Shown: positions 26,005 to 34,102, counted from the first letter of the stretch. The stretch: 64,000 nt of DNA from Comamonadaceae bacterium UBA2121 (GCA_002331385.1 DCYB01000012.1:124001-188000), one strand, 5' to 3'. Numbers and translations: made by a program. Notes: generated by a model from the letters alone, not told the origin.

Positions 26005-26039
26005 GGCAGCAATCAGTGGCAGTAATCAGTGGCAATAAC
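26005..26039. repeat. 13-base tandem repeat touching the alaA start codon
   Basis: GGCAGCAATCAGT (26005-26017) and GGCAGTAATCAGT (26018-26030) are repeated with one change and continue as GGCAATAAC (26031-26039). On the minus strand these form the whole region just before the alaA ATG and replace any Shine-Dalgarno sequence. Slippage could change leader length. Confidence 0.7.
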
Positions 26040-26254
26040 GACAGCGGACGGCGAAAACCATCCGGTGAAACCTATAATTTAAGCACAGTTCCCTCTATGC
26101 TGCGCTGCGTCAAACCCATATTTGCCAATAGAAACCGCTGTGGAAACGACTGCGCACATCCGATCCACCCCGCGCCAGCGCGACAACGGCGTGCCTGCAC
26201 CCATGGAAATCAGCGCGTGCGCCATGGCTATCGCACTGCATCGTGCGCAATCGC

Positions 26255-26269
26255 TGTGATCGAATCACA
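26255..26269. promoter_or_regulatory. Perfect palindrome between alaA and the Mth938-like gene
   Basis: TGTGAT-CGA-ATCACA is an exact 15-base inverted repeat. It resembles GntR- or CRP-type operators but has one base too few in the centre for CRP (TGTGA-N6-TCACA). It lies 80 bases upstream of the Mth938-like gene and 250 bases upstream of alaA. The remainder of the 345-base gap 26005-26349 holds the tandem repeat and a TATAAT at 26082-26087 on the plus strand; nothing else is recognised. Confidence 0.45.
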
Positions 26270-26349
26270 CTGGTAACCTGAAAGCGTGTTGTGCTGGCCG
26301 CTCGCCGGCAGCACATCTACTTCCTGAATTTCGCCCGAGAGAATTTCCC

Positions 26350-26727
26350 ATGAAACTCCATGCCGACCGCTTCGACGTCCAGACCATCAGCGGCTACGGA
26401 CCCGGTTGGGTCGCCATTGACAAGAAAGAATTCACCCACAGCCTCATCGTGGGCTCCCGCGGCGAACTGGTGGACTGGCCGTGCCAAAGCTTCGAGGATC
26501 TGACCATCGCTCATTTCGAGCAATTGGCGGAGATGGGTGCGGAGGTCGTCATTCTAGGCAGCGGAGCGAAGAACCGCTTTCCCGCTCCGGCGCTGATGGC
26601 ACCGCTCATCAATCGGCGCATCGGGCTCGAATCCATGAGCACCCAAGCGGCCTGCAGAACGTACAACATTCTGGCGGGCGAGGGTCGTCATGTGGTGGCC
26701 GCTTTATTGCTGGAAAGCGATAAATAG
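26350..26727 (+). CDS. Mth938-like domain protein (DUF498)
   Basis: A 125-residue cytosolic protein. The segments LIVGSRGELVDWPCQSFEDLT, VVILGSGAKNRFP and ALMAPLINRRIGLESMSTQAACRTYNILAGEGRHVVAALLL (in pieces) are those of the Mth938 fold, found in bacteria, archaea and the mitochondrial NDUFAF3 family. In mitochondria that family helps assemble complex I; in bacteria no firm role is established. The start ATG 26350 is preceded by GAGAGAA. It stands before bcp, separated by a structured 139-base region. Confidence 0.85.
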   Translation: MKLHADRFDVQTISGYGPGWVAIDKKEFTHSLIVGSRGELVDWPCQSFEDLTIAHFEQLAEMGAEVVILGSGAKNRFPAPALMAPLINRRIGLESMSTQAACRTYNILAGEGRHVVAALLLESDK

Positions 26728-26800
26728 AATTTCCAAATCACGAACGACTCGTGATAGCTAGCCAAAATAGGTATTTCGGAGTAAACTCTAGGGCTGTCGT

Positions 26801-26847
26801 CGGGAGACACTCCATAAAAGCCTAAAAACCAGATTCTCCCGGCTTTT
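26801..26847 (+). other. Possible RNA pseudoknot in front of bcp
   Basis: CGGGAGA (26801-26807) pairs with TCTCCCG (26835-26841). AAAAGCC (26816-26822), inside that loop, pairs with GGCTTTT (26841-26847) outside it. The two perfect 7-bp stems interleave, sharing only base 26841. The second also resembles a terminator tail (GGCTTTTC) for the upstream gene. It ends 28 bases before the bcp ATG. Confidence 0.4.
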
Positions 26848-26875
26848 CAACGACTACTTTGAGAGATTGAGTGCC

Positions 26876-27364
26876 ATGGCGATCGTTGTCAACAAACCCC
26901 TCCCCGAATTTGATGCCGTTGCGACCGGCGGAATCAAGGTTTCCAACGCTACGCACCTGGGCCAGATTTTGATTCTTTATTTCTATCCAAAGGACAACAC
27001 GCCCGGTTGTACCACGGAAGCGATGCAGTTTCGCGATAAATACAAAGATTTTGTGAAGGCTGGTGCCGAAGTGTTCGGTGTGTCCCGCGACAACATGAAG
27101 TCCCACGACGACTTCAAGGAGAAGCTGGAACTGCCTTTCGAGCTGATCGCAGACACGGAAGAAAAGATGTGCCACATGTTCGGTGTGGTGAAAAACAAGA
27201 TCATGTACGGCAAGAAGGTCAAGGGCATCGAGCGCTCCACCTTCCTCGTCGGCCCCGACGGTGTGCTGATCCAGGAATGGCGCGGCCTGAAGGTTCCGGG
27301 CCACGTGGACGAAGTGCTCAAGGCCGTCAAGGCCATCAAGGTGCAGGACAAGAAGGCCGCCTGA
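26876..27364 (+). CDS. bcp: Thioredoxin-dependent peroxiredoxin, BCP/PrxQ type
   Basis: A 162-residue thiol peroxidase that reduces hydroperoxides with electrons from thioredoxin. The active-site motif YFYPKDNTPGCTTEAMQFRD carries the peroxidatic cysteine Cys45. The PrxQ resolving cysteine five residues later is replaced by Met50, so the enzyme is of the 1-Cys or atypical type. ATG 26876 is preferred over a TTG three codons upstream. A terminator lies 83 bases behind the stop, so it is monocistronic or ends a Mth938-bcp unit. Confidence 0.94.
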   Translation: MAIVVNKPLPEFDAVATGGIKVSNATHLGQILILYFYPKDNTPGCTTEAMQFRDKYKDFVKAGAEVFGVSRDNMKSHDDFKEKLELPFELIADTEEKMCHMFGVVKNKIMYGKKVKGIERSTFLVGPDGVLIQEWRGLKVPGHVDEVLKAVKAIKVQDKKAA

Positions 27365-27446
27365 AGCCGCATTGCGTCAATTCATCATATGGAGTGTGCA
27401 TAATGGATCAATGTCCTTGATTTCCGTTTCGCGCATTCCAGACACG

Positions 27447-27476
27447 AAAGCCGCCCGGGTTTCCTGGCGGCTTTTT
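27447..27476 (+). terminator. Intrinsic terminator behind bcp
   Basis: AAAGCCGCC (27447-27455) pairs with GGCGGCTTT (27466-27474), followed by T-rich bases to 27476. Confidence 0.85.
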
Positions 27477-27528
27477 GCATTCTTGAATTTCCCTTCGTAG
27501 TCACTAGCCAGCGAGGCTTTTAAGCACC

Positions 27529-29295
27529 ATGCCCCTGCCACCCGCACCGACCAAGCGCGCGACGCTGCTCTCTCCCGAAGCCTTCCGCCAAAGTGCTGCT
27601 TCTGCCCAGGCACTTGAAGAATCGCCACACGACGAATTTGACCTGACTGACGCGCACGAGCCCGCCGCCCCCGCCGCAAGCGCGCGCGCGAGCAAGAAAG
27701 CTCCTGCGCGCAGCAGCGCCAAGGCGACCACGCCTGCGGCGAAAAAGACCAAGCCCGTGACAGCCAAGCCAAGCCCCGTTCAGGCCAAGGCAGCGCCCGA
27801 GCCCGCACCTGCCGTGGCACGCCCGGCTGCGCCAGCCACCCGCCCGGTTGCCAATACGGCGACACCTGCGACCAAGGCCAAGCCGCGCGCTGCACGCGCC
27901 ACCGGACCCAAGAAGCTGTTCGTGCTGGACACGAACGTGCTGCTGCACGACCCGACCAGCCTGTTCCGCTTTGAAGAACACGACATCTTCCTGCCGATGA
28001 TCGTGCTGGAGGAGCTGGACAGCCACAAGAAGGGCATGACCGAAGTGGCGCGCAATGGCCGCCAGGTCAGCCGCTCGCTGGACGCACTGGCCGCCGCCGA
28101 TGGCGAGGACATCGCACGCGGCCTGCATCTGAACGCCACGGGCCAGACGGCAGCCAAGGGCCAGCTCTATTTCCAGACCACGCCGCTGGAATACACCCTG
28201 CCTGCCAGCCTGCCGCAAGGCAAGGCAGACAACCAGATCCTGGGCGTGGTCGAGGCGCTGGGACAGCAATTTGCACCGCGTCAGGTGGTGCTGGTGTCCA
28301 AGGACATCAACATGCGCGTCAAGGCGCGCGCACTGGGTCTGGAGGCCGAGGACTACCAGAACGACAAGACGCTGGAAGATGGCGATCTGCTCTACTCCGG
28401 CGCGCTGGCGCTGCCCGCCGACTTCTGGACCAAGGCAGGCAAGAACGTGGAGAGCTGGCAGAGCGGCGCACACAACTACTACCGCGTCACCAGCCCCTTC
28501 GTGGCGCAGATGATGATCAACCAGTTCGTGTACTTCGAAGCACCTGGCGAGCAAAGCATGTACGCGCGCGTGACCGAGATCCGCGACAAGACGGCGGTGC
28601 TGGAGACGCTCAAGGATTACGGCTCGCAAAAGAACAGCGTCTGGGGCGTGAACACGCGTAACCGTGAGCAGAACTTCGCCATGAACCTGCTCATGGACCC
28701 GGACGTCGACTTCGTCACCCTGACCGGCACCGCAGGCACCGGCAAGACGCTGATGGCACTGGCCGCCGGCCTGACGCAGGTGCTCGACGAGCGCCGCTAC
28801 ACCGAGATCATCATGACCCGCGCCACCGTCAGTGTGGGCGAGGACATCGGCTTCCTGCCCGGCACGGAAGAAGAAAAGATGGGCCCCTGGATGGGCGCTC
28901 TGGACGACAACCTGGAGTTTCTCGCCAAGGGCGACGGTGGCAATCCCGGCGAATGGGGCCGCGCGGCCACCAATGAGCTGATCCGCAGCCGCATCAAGAT
29001 CAAGAGCATGAATTTCATGCGCGGTCGCACGTTCCTGAACAAGTACGTCATCATTGACGAGGCGCAGAACCTGACGCCCAAGCAAATGAAGACCCTGATC
29101 ACCCGCGCAGGCCCCGGAACCAAGATCATCTGCATGGGAAATCTTGCACAGATAGATACACCCTATCTAACCGAAGGCTCTTCCGGCCTCACCTATGCGG
29201 TAGACCGATTCAAGGGTTGGCCGCACAGCGGACACATCACGCTGGCACGCGGAGAGCGCTCGCGTCTGGCCGATTTTGCCAGCGAGGTCCTGTAA
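27529..29295 (+). CDS. PIN-PhoH family ATPase/ribonuclease
   Basis: A 588-residue protein with two enzymatic modules. After an Ala/Pro/Lys-rich, presumably disordered region (about 45-125), a PIN-type ribonuclease domain starts at KKLFVLDTNVLLHDP (about 127), with the acidic residues of LEELDSHKKG. The C-terminal PhoH ATPase has Walker A GTAGTGKT (400-407), the VGEDIGFLPGTEEEKMGPWM motif and YVIIDEAQNLTPKQMK as Walker B. The family is described as RNA helicase plus RNase (PhoH2) and is phosphate-linked only in E. coli PhoH. The next gene begins four bases after the stop. Confidence 0.9.
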   Translation: MPLPPAPTKRATLLSPEAFRQSAASAQALEESPHDEFDLTDAHEPAAPAASARASKKAPARSSAKATTPAAKKTKPVTAKPSPVQAKAAPEPAPAVARPAAPATRPVANTATPATKAKPRAARATGPKKLFVLDTNVLLHDPTSLFRFEEHDIFLPMIVLEELDSHKKGMTEVARNGRQVSRSLDALAAADGEDIARGLHLNATGQTAAKGQLYFQTTPLEYTLPASLPQGKADNQILGVVEALGQQFAPRQVVLVSKDINMRVKARALGLEAEDYQNDKTLEDGDLLYSGALALPADFWTKAGKNVESWQSGAHNYYRVTSPFVAQMMINQFVYFEAPGEQSMYARVTEIRDKTAVLETLKDYGSQKNSVWGVNTRNREQNFAMNLLMDPDVDFVTLTGTAGTGKTLMALAAGLTQVLDERRYTEIIMTRATVSVGEDIGFLPGTEEEKMGPWMGALDDNLEFLAKGDGGNPGEWGRAATNELIRSRIKIKSMNFMRGRTFLNKYVIIDEAQNLTPKQMKTLITRAGPGTKIICMGNLAQIDTPYLTEGSSGLTYAVDRFKGWPHSGHITLARGERSRLADFASEVL

Positions 29296-29298
29296 GGC

Positions 29299-29730
29299 AT
29301 GGCGATCAGCTGGATCACCGCGCTCAAGCTCGTGCCGTGGGCCGACGTCATCGAGGCCGCGCCTCAGGTGATCAAAGCCGCGAAGGGATTGGTCGGCAAG
29401 AAAGAGGCGGCAGAGCAAAAAGCCGAACAGGCAGCCGCTCAGTCCGATGCCGCGAGCGCGCGTCTGATGGCTGCGGGCTCGTCAGAACCCGCGGCGGAAT
29501 TGGCGCTCAAGCAGATCAAGCTGCTGCAAGGGCGCGTCGAACTGCTGGAGCAGTCCCAGCGCCAGTCGCTGGAGATCATCGAAAAGCTCGCGGAGCAAAA
29601 CGCCCAGTTGGTGACCACAGTGGGTGCGCTGCGCACTGGCGCGCAGCGTCTGGCCTGGGCCTGTGCCGTGCTGGGCGCGTCGGTCCTCGGACTGGTCATC
29701 TATCTGGCCGTTCGCGGCGGCACAGCCTAA
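29299..29730 (+). CDS. Hypothetical coiled-coil protein with C-terminal membrane anchor
   Basis: 143 residues; I do not recognise a named family. An Ala/Lys/Glu/Gln-rich region at about residues 28-60 and a leucine-heptad region at about 68-105 (ELALKQIKLLQGRVELLEQS, then LEIIEKLAEQNAQL) predict a coiled coil. One hydrophobic helix at about 118-138 (LAWACAVLGASVLGLVIYLA) sits almost at the C-terminus, so it would be tail-anchored in the inner membrane. The start is three bases after the phoH stop, which makes co-transcription with the PIN-PhoH gene near certain and suggests a partner or membrane tether for it. Confidence 0.7.
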   Translation: MAISWITALKLVPWADVIEAAPQVIKAAKGLVGKKEAAEQKAEQAAAQSDAASARLMAAGSSEPAAELALKQIKLLQGRVELLEQSQRQSLEIIEKLAEQNAQLVTTVGALRTGAQRLAWACAVLGASVLGLVIYLAVRGGTA

Positions 29731-29925
29731 CGCCCATCGCGTCCAACCGGCGATTGGCCCCCTTACCCGACAGCGCGGCGCAGTCCCTGCCCGCGCTGTT
29801 TTCATTGGCACGCCCACATGCTCCTAACGTCTTCGAACTTCCGTACAAGTCCTGTTGAATGCGAGCAATCACTATCAATGATGAAGACGATGTTTGATCC
29901 AATCGGAAAATACAATAAGTAACAC

Positions 29926-29937
29926 AGGGTTTACCCT
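29926..29937. promoter_or_regulatory. Palindrome upstream of putP
   Basis: AGGGT-TT-ACCCT is an exact 12-base inverted repeat 114 bases before the putP start, in the AT-rich part of the 321-base gap 29731-30051. It could be an operator for putP. No other feature is supported there; a GAAGGAAG-like Shine-Dalgarno (AAGGAAG) precedes the putP ATG. Confidence 0.4.
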
Positions 29938-30051
29938 AGTCAATTTTGGAACGTTTGAAGTCACATTTCAGGCTCAAAAAATTGATGTGGCTCTTGTTTT
30001 GAGCGCATCTTGATTTCACTGCGCAATAACAACGCAAAAAAAGGAAGTTGA

Positions 30052-31554
30052 ATGCAATTTCATTGGAATGATCCCACCTCGATCATGTTCGCCATTTACC
30101 TGGTGGCCATGCTCGGTATCGGCTGGATGGGATACATGGGCACCAAGAACCTCTCGGACTACATTCTGGGCGGTCGCAGTCTTGGCAGCTTTGTCACGGC
30201 ACTCTCCGCCGGGGCATCCGACATGAGTGGTTGGTTGCTGATGGGCCTTCCCGGCGCCATCTACGCTAGCGGCCTGTCCGAATCGTGGATCGCCATCGGT
30301 CTGATCATCGGCGCTTATCTCAACTGGCGCTTGGTGGCGGCGCGTCTGCGCCTTTACACCGAGCGTGCAGGCAATGCCCTGACGCTGCCGGACTATCTCT
30401 CCAATCGTTTCGAGGACAAGAGCAACATCCTGCGCATCGTCACAGCGCTGGTGATTTTGGTGTTCTTCACGCTGTATTGCGCCTCCGGCGTCGTGGCGGG
30501 TGCACGACTGTTTGAAAACATGTTTGGCATGCCCTACGCCACCGCCCTGTGGGTGGGCGCGCTGTGCACGATCGCATATGTGTTCATCGGCGGCTTTCTG
30601 GCCGTGAGCTGGACGGACACGATCCAGGCCTCGCTCATGATCACCGCTCTGATCCTCGCGCCCGTGATCGCCTACTTTGCCGTGCAAGGCAGCCTGCAGC
30701 CCGCACAGGACTGGAGCTCGCTGATCCCCGCAGACAAGTTTGACATGTTCAAGGGCGCAAGCTTTGTGGGAGTGATCTCGCTGTTGGCCTGGGGCCTGGG
30801 CTACTTCGGCCAACCGCACATTCTGGTGCGCTTCATGGCCGCCTCGTCGGTCAAAACGATTCCCGCAGCGCGCCGTATCAGCATGACCTGGATGATCCTG
30901 TGCCTGGCCGGTGCCGTGGCCGTGGGCTTCGTCGGTCTGCCCTACTTCGCGAGCAATCCCGCAGGCGCGGCTGCCGTGACCGCCAACTCGGAAACCGTGT
31001 TCATGGAAATCTCCAAGCAACTGTTCAATCCGTGGATTGCCGGTGCGCTGCTGGCCGCCATCCTGGCCGCCGTGATGAGTACCCTGTCGTGCCAGTTGTT
31101 GGTGTGCTCCAGCGCGCTGACCGAAGACATCTACCGCACCTTCCTGCGCAAAAACGCCAGCGATCTGGAGCTGGTCTGGATTGGCCGCGCGATGGTGCTC
31201 ATCGTGGCGCTGATCGCCATCGGCATCGCCAGCAATCCGGACTCCAAGGTGCTCGGCATGGTGAGCTACGCGTGGGCAGGCTTTGGTGCCGCCTTCGGCC
31301 CGGTGATCATCCTGTCGCTGTTCTGGAGCCGCATGACCCGCGGCGGCGCGCTCGCCGGCATCATCGTCGGCGCTGCCACCGTTCTGGTGTGGAAGCAGTT
31401 TGGCTGGCTGGGTCTGTATGAAATCATCCCCGGCTTCTTCTTCGCTGCCGCCGCCGTGATCATCGTCAGCCGCATGAGCCCCGCTCCCTCCAAGCAGATG
31501 CTGGACGCGCACAACGCCGTCGAGCAGGAGTTCGAGCAGATCGGCGCTCGATAA
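30052..31554 (+). CDS. putP: Sodium/proline symporter PutP
   Basis: A 500-residue sodium:solute symporter of the SSSF family, with about 13 membrane helices. Family signatures visible: YILGGRSLGSFVTALSAGASDMSGWLLMGLPGAIY (in pieces; contains the sodium- and proline-binding SAGASDMSGWLL), YLSNRFEDKSNILRIVTA, GFLAVSWTDTIQASLM, and GLGYFGQPHILVRFMA. The length matches E. coli PutP (502). It imports proline with sodium. A terminator follows; the gene stands alone, without putA or a Lrp-type regulator next to it. Confidence 0.95.
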   Translation: MQFHWNDPTSIMFAIYLVAMLGIGWMGYMGTKNLSDYILGGRSLGSFVTALSAGASDMSGWLLMGLPGAIYASGLSESWIAIGLIIGAYLNWRLVAARLRLYTERAGNALTLPDYLSNRFEDKSNILRIVTALVILVFFTLYCASGVVAGARLFENMFGMPYATALWVGALCTIAYVFIGGFLAVSWTDTIQASLMITALILAPVIAYFAVQGSLQPAQDWSSLIPADKFDMFKGASFVGVISLLAWGLGYFGQPHILVRFMAASSVKTIPAARRISMTWMILCLAGAVAVGFVGLPYFASNPAGAAAVTANSETVFMEISKQLFNPWIAGALLAAILAAVMSTLSCQLLVCSSALTEDIYRTFLRKNASDLELVWIGRAMVLIVALIAIGIASNPDSKVLGMVSYAWAGFGAAFGPVIILSLFWSRMTRGGALAGIIVGAATVLVWKQFGWLGLYEIIPGFFFAAAAVIIVSRMSPAPSKQMLDAHNAVEQEFEQIGAR

Positions 31555-31602
31555 ACAGCGAATTTCCCGTTACCGCGCACGCCGTCACAACGGCTGTGCC
31601 TT

Positions 31603-31649
31603 GCGCACCGGCCGCGCCAAAAGCGTTTGCCGTGTGCGCTTCTTTTTTT
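31603..31649 (+). terminator. Intrinsic terminator behind putP
   Basis: GCGCACCGG (31603-31611) pairs with CCG-T-GTGCGC (31630-31639, one bulged T), followed by TTCTTTTTTT. The dnaB gene converges from the other side 20 bases further on. Confidence 0.8.
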
Positions 31650-31669
31650 GGGGCGTCCGCTGCGCCGAC

Positions 31670-33085
31670 TCAGTAATCGTCGCCAGAACCCATGGCCAGG
31701 TTCTCGAAGCGGGTCTGGTTTTTCTGGAAGAAGAGTTTCACCGTACCGGTCGGGCCGTTACGCTGCTTGCCGATGATGACCTCGGCAATGTTCGGCTCGT
31801 TCGACTCCTTGTTGTAGTAGTCGTCACGGTAGATGAACATGATGATGTCCGCGTCCTGCTCGATGGCACCGGATTCACGCAGGTCAGACATCATGGGGCG
31901 TTTGTCGGTGCGCTGCTCCACCGAGCGATTGAGCTGGGACAGGGCAATCACCGGGCACTGCAACTCTTTGGCCAGCATCTTCAGGCCACGCGAAATTTCG
32001 CCCAGTTCGGTCGCCCGGTTGTCGGCTGCCGCATTGCCAGAGCCGCTCATGAGCTGCAGGTAGTCGACCACGATCAGGCCAAGCTTGCCACACTGGCGGG
32101 CCAATCGGCGTGCGTTGGCGCGCAACTCGATGGGCGTGAGACCCGGCGTCTCGTCGATATGCAGCGACACCGTACGCAGACGCTCAATGGCTTCCGTCAG
32201 GCGCGGCCATTCCTCATCGGTCAGCTTGCCCGTACGCAGATTGCCCTGATTCACGCGGCCGATGGAGCCAACGATACGCACTGCCAACTGCGCGGCGCCC
32301 ATTTCCATGGAGAAGATGGCGACGGGCAGCCCTTCGTTGAGTGCCACATGCTCGGCGATGTTCACGGCGAACGAGGTTTTTCCCATCGATGGACGCGCCG
32401 CCAGCACCACCAGATCGCCCGCCTGCAGGCCGCTCGTCATGCGGTCCAGATCGGCAAAGCCGGTGGGAACGCCGGTCACGTCCATGGGGTTGTCGGCCAT
32501 CTCCTGCACTTGGTCGAGCAGGTTGATCACCAGCGTATCGAGCGACTGGAAACCCTGCTTCATGCGCGAGCCTTCTTCGCCAATCGCGAAGATCTTCTGC
32601 TCGGCTTCCTCCAGAATGTTCTTGACCGGCTTGCCCAGCGGGTTGAAGGCGTTGGTGGCGATTTCGTCGCTCGCCGTCACCAGCTTGCGCAGGATCGAGC
32701 GCTCGCGCACGATCTCCGCATAGCGGCGGATATTGCTTGCGCTGGGCACGTACTGCGCCAGCGTGTTCAGGTAGATCAGGCCGCCGACTTCTTCGGACTT
32801 GCCCAAGCCTTGCAGGTGTTCGTACACGGTGATTACGTCCGCCGGCTTGCTGCCGTTGATCAGCGAGGCGATGGCGGAATAGATCAGCCGGTGCTCGTTG
32901 CGGTAGAAGTCGCCATCCACCAGCAGATCCCCAACGCGGTCCCACGCCATGTTGTCGAGCAGCAGTCCGCCGAGCACGCTGGATTCTGCCTCCACCGAGT
33001 GCGGCGGGATGCGCAGCCGCGCGACTTCGCGGTCCGCTGGCTCCGAAGAGTCGTTGGCAGGAAAACCGGGCAGAACTGCAGACAT
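31670..33085 (-). CDS. dnaB: Replicative DNA helicase DnaB
   Basis: A 471-residue hexameric 5'-3' helicase of the replication fork. N-terminal domain: LRIPPHSVEAESSVLGGLLLDN. The RecA-like core begins at about residue 200 (TGVPTGFADLDRMTSGLQAGDLV in pieces), with Walker A AARPSMGKTSFA (about 229-240), Walker B LIVVDYLQLM and the EISRGLKMLAKEL, IALSQLNRSVEQR and D-L-R-E-S-G-A-I-E-Q-D-A-D motifs. No intein is present. It follows the rpsF-priB-rpsR-rplI operon on the same strand but is separated by a strong bidirectional terminator and a 250-base gap containing an exact DnaA box. Confidence 0.97.
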   Translation of the reverse strand: MSAVLPGFPANDSSEPADREVARLRIPPHSVEAESSVLGGLLLDNMAWDRVGDLLVDGDFYRNEHRLIYSAIASLINGSKPADVITVYEHLQGLGKSEEVGGLIYLNTLAQYVPSASNIRRYAEIVRERSILRKLVTASDEIATNAFNPLGKPVKNILEEAEQKIFAIGEEGSRMKQGFQSLDTLVINLLDQVQEMADNPMDVTGVPTGFADLDRMTSGLQAGDLVVLAARPSMGKTSFAVNIAEHVALNEGLPVAIFSMEMGAAQLAVRIVGSIGRVNQGNLRTGKLTDEEWPRLTEAIERLRTVSLHIDETPGLTPIELRANARRLARQCGKLGLIVVDYLQLMSGSGNAAADNRATELGEISRGLKMLAKELQCPVIALSQLNRSVEQRTDKRPMMSDLRESGAIEQDADIIMFIYRDDYYNKESNEPNIAEVIIGKQRNGPTGTVKLFFQKNQTRFENLAMGSGDDY

Positions 33086-33154
33086 GGAATCAAATCACTT
33101 TCGAGGGGAACCAATGATGCTAGCCGCTCCAGCAAACCATGTCATTGGAAAGGC

Positions 33155-33163
33155 TGTGGATAA
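33155..33163 (-). promoter_or_regulatory. Exact DnaA box upstream of dnaB
   Basis: TGTGGATAA on the plus strand is TTATCCACA on the dnaB strand, the high-affinity DnaA 9-mer. It lies 70 bases before the dnaB start codon, in the likely promoter region. Confidence 0.55.
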
Positions 33164-33240
33164 GGCTGTGGGCAGCCGGTGAAGATCGGCCTCGGAAGAG
33201 CGTCGCCCGCCCTCTCCGGCAGCAGGGGGAAAAGGCAGGA

Positions 33241-33264
33241 ACCGTGAAACCGTGAAACCGTGGG
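33241..33264. repeat. Three tandem 8-base repeats upstream of dnaB
   Basis: ACCGTGAA, ACCGTGAA and ACCGTGGG stand in tandem. They lie 155 bases upstream of dnaB, between the DnaA box and the rplI/dnaB terminator. Possibly a small iteron-like array, possibly only slippage. Confidence 0.5.
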
Positions 33265-33293
33265 GACCAGCCATTGCGGCAAAGCAGGCAACG

Positions 33294-33319
33294 AAAAAGC
33301 CGCCCGAGGGCGGCTTTTT
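33294..33319. terminator. Bidirectional terminator between rplI and dnaB
   Basis: AAAAAGCCGCCC (33294-33305) and GGGCGGCTTTTT (33308-33319) are perfect complements with A/T runs on both sides. It lies 20 bases behind the rplI stop on the minus strand. Confidence 0.9.
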
Positions 33320-33338
33320 CATTCAACCGGGGGTTGAA

Positions 33339-33791
33339 TCAGGCGTGTTCGCCGTAGACCGAAACGGTCACTTCCACCAACACGTCGGTGTGCAGTGCCA
33401 CGTTCACGGTGTTGTCGCCCACCGTCTTGATGGGGCCGTTGGGCAGACGCACTTGCGACTTGTGCACTTCGAAGCCCATGCGGTTGAGCTCTTCAGCGAT
33501 GTCGTGGTTCGTCACGGAGCCGAACAGACGACCGTCAACGCCGGACTTCTGTGTCAGCTTGACGTTCTGGCCAGCCAGCTTTTCGCCGGACGCTTCGGCA
33601 GCTGCCAGCTTCTCGGCTGCAGCCTTTTCCAGTTCGGCGCGCTTGGCTTCGAACTCGGCCTTGTTGGCTTCGGTGGCGCGACGTGCACGGCCCGAAGGAA
33701 TCAGGAAGTTGCGGGCGTAGCCGTCCTTGACCTTGACGATTTCGCCGAGGTTACCCAGGTTCACAACCTTGTCGAGCAGAATAACTTGCAT
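33339..33791 (-). CDS. rplI: 50S ribosomal protein bL9
   Basis: A 150-residue protein of the large ribosomal subunit. It begins MQVILLDKVVNLGNLGEIVKVKDGYARNFLIP (in pieces), the conserved N-terminal rRNA-binding domain of L9, followed by the long connecting helix rich in Ala, Glu and Lys (about 40-75) and the C-terminal domain ending HTDVLVEVTVSVYGE. Shine-Dalgarno AAGGAG precedes the start. Last gene of rpsF-priB-rpsR-rplI. Confidence 0.97.
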   Translation of the reverse strand: MQVILLDKVVNLGNLGEIVKVKDGYARNFLIPSGRARRATEANKAEFEAKRAELEKAAAEKLAAAEASGEKLAGQNVKLTQKSGVDGRLFGSVTNHDIAEELNRMGFEVHKSQVRLPNGPIKTVGDNTVNVALHTDVLVEVTVSVYGEHA

Positions 33792-33802
33792 TGTCGTGCT
33801 CC

Positions 33803-34084
33803 TTAGATCTTGTGCTGATCGGTGTAGGGCAACAGAGCCAGGAAGCGGGCGCGCTTGATGGCGGTGTTGAGCTGACGCTGATAGATGGCACGGGTGCCAG
33901 TCAGGCGTGCAGGGATGATCTTGCCGTTTTCGGCGATGAAGTCACGCAGCGTGTCGACATCCTTGTAGTCGATTTCTTCGACACCGGCGACGGTGAAGCG
34001 GCAGAAGCGCTTGCGCTTGAACAGCAGCGACTGGGTGTTGCGCTTTGGACGCTTGTCCTTGTTGAATTTCTTGAACGTGGCCAT
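33803..34084 (-). CDS. rpsR: 30S ribosomal protein bS18
   Basis: A 93-residue small-subunit protein. The core FCRFTVAGVEEIDYKDVDTLRDFI (in pieces) and the RNA-contact segment GKIIPARLTGTRAIYQRQLNTAIKRARFLALLPY are those of S18. A basic N-terminal extension (FKKFNKDKRPKRNTQSLLFK) is typical of betaproteobacteria. S18 binds as a partner of S6, encoded two genes upstream. Eleven bases separate it from rplI. Confidence 0.97.
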   Translation of the reverse strand: MATFKKFNKDKRPKRNTQSLLFKRKRFCRFTVAGVEEIDYKDVDTLRDFIAENGKIIPARLTGTRAIYQRQLNTAIKRARFLALLPYTDQHKI

Positions 34085-34102
34085 TTGTGAGCCTCTTGAA
34101 AA

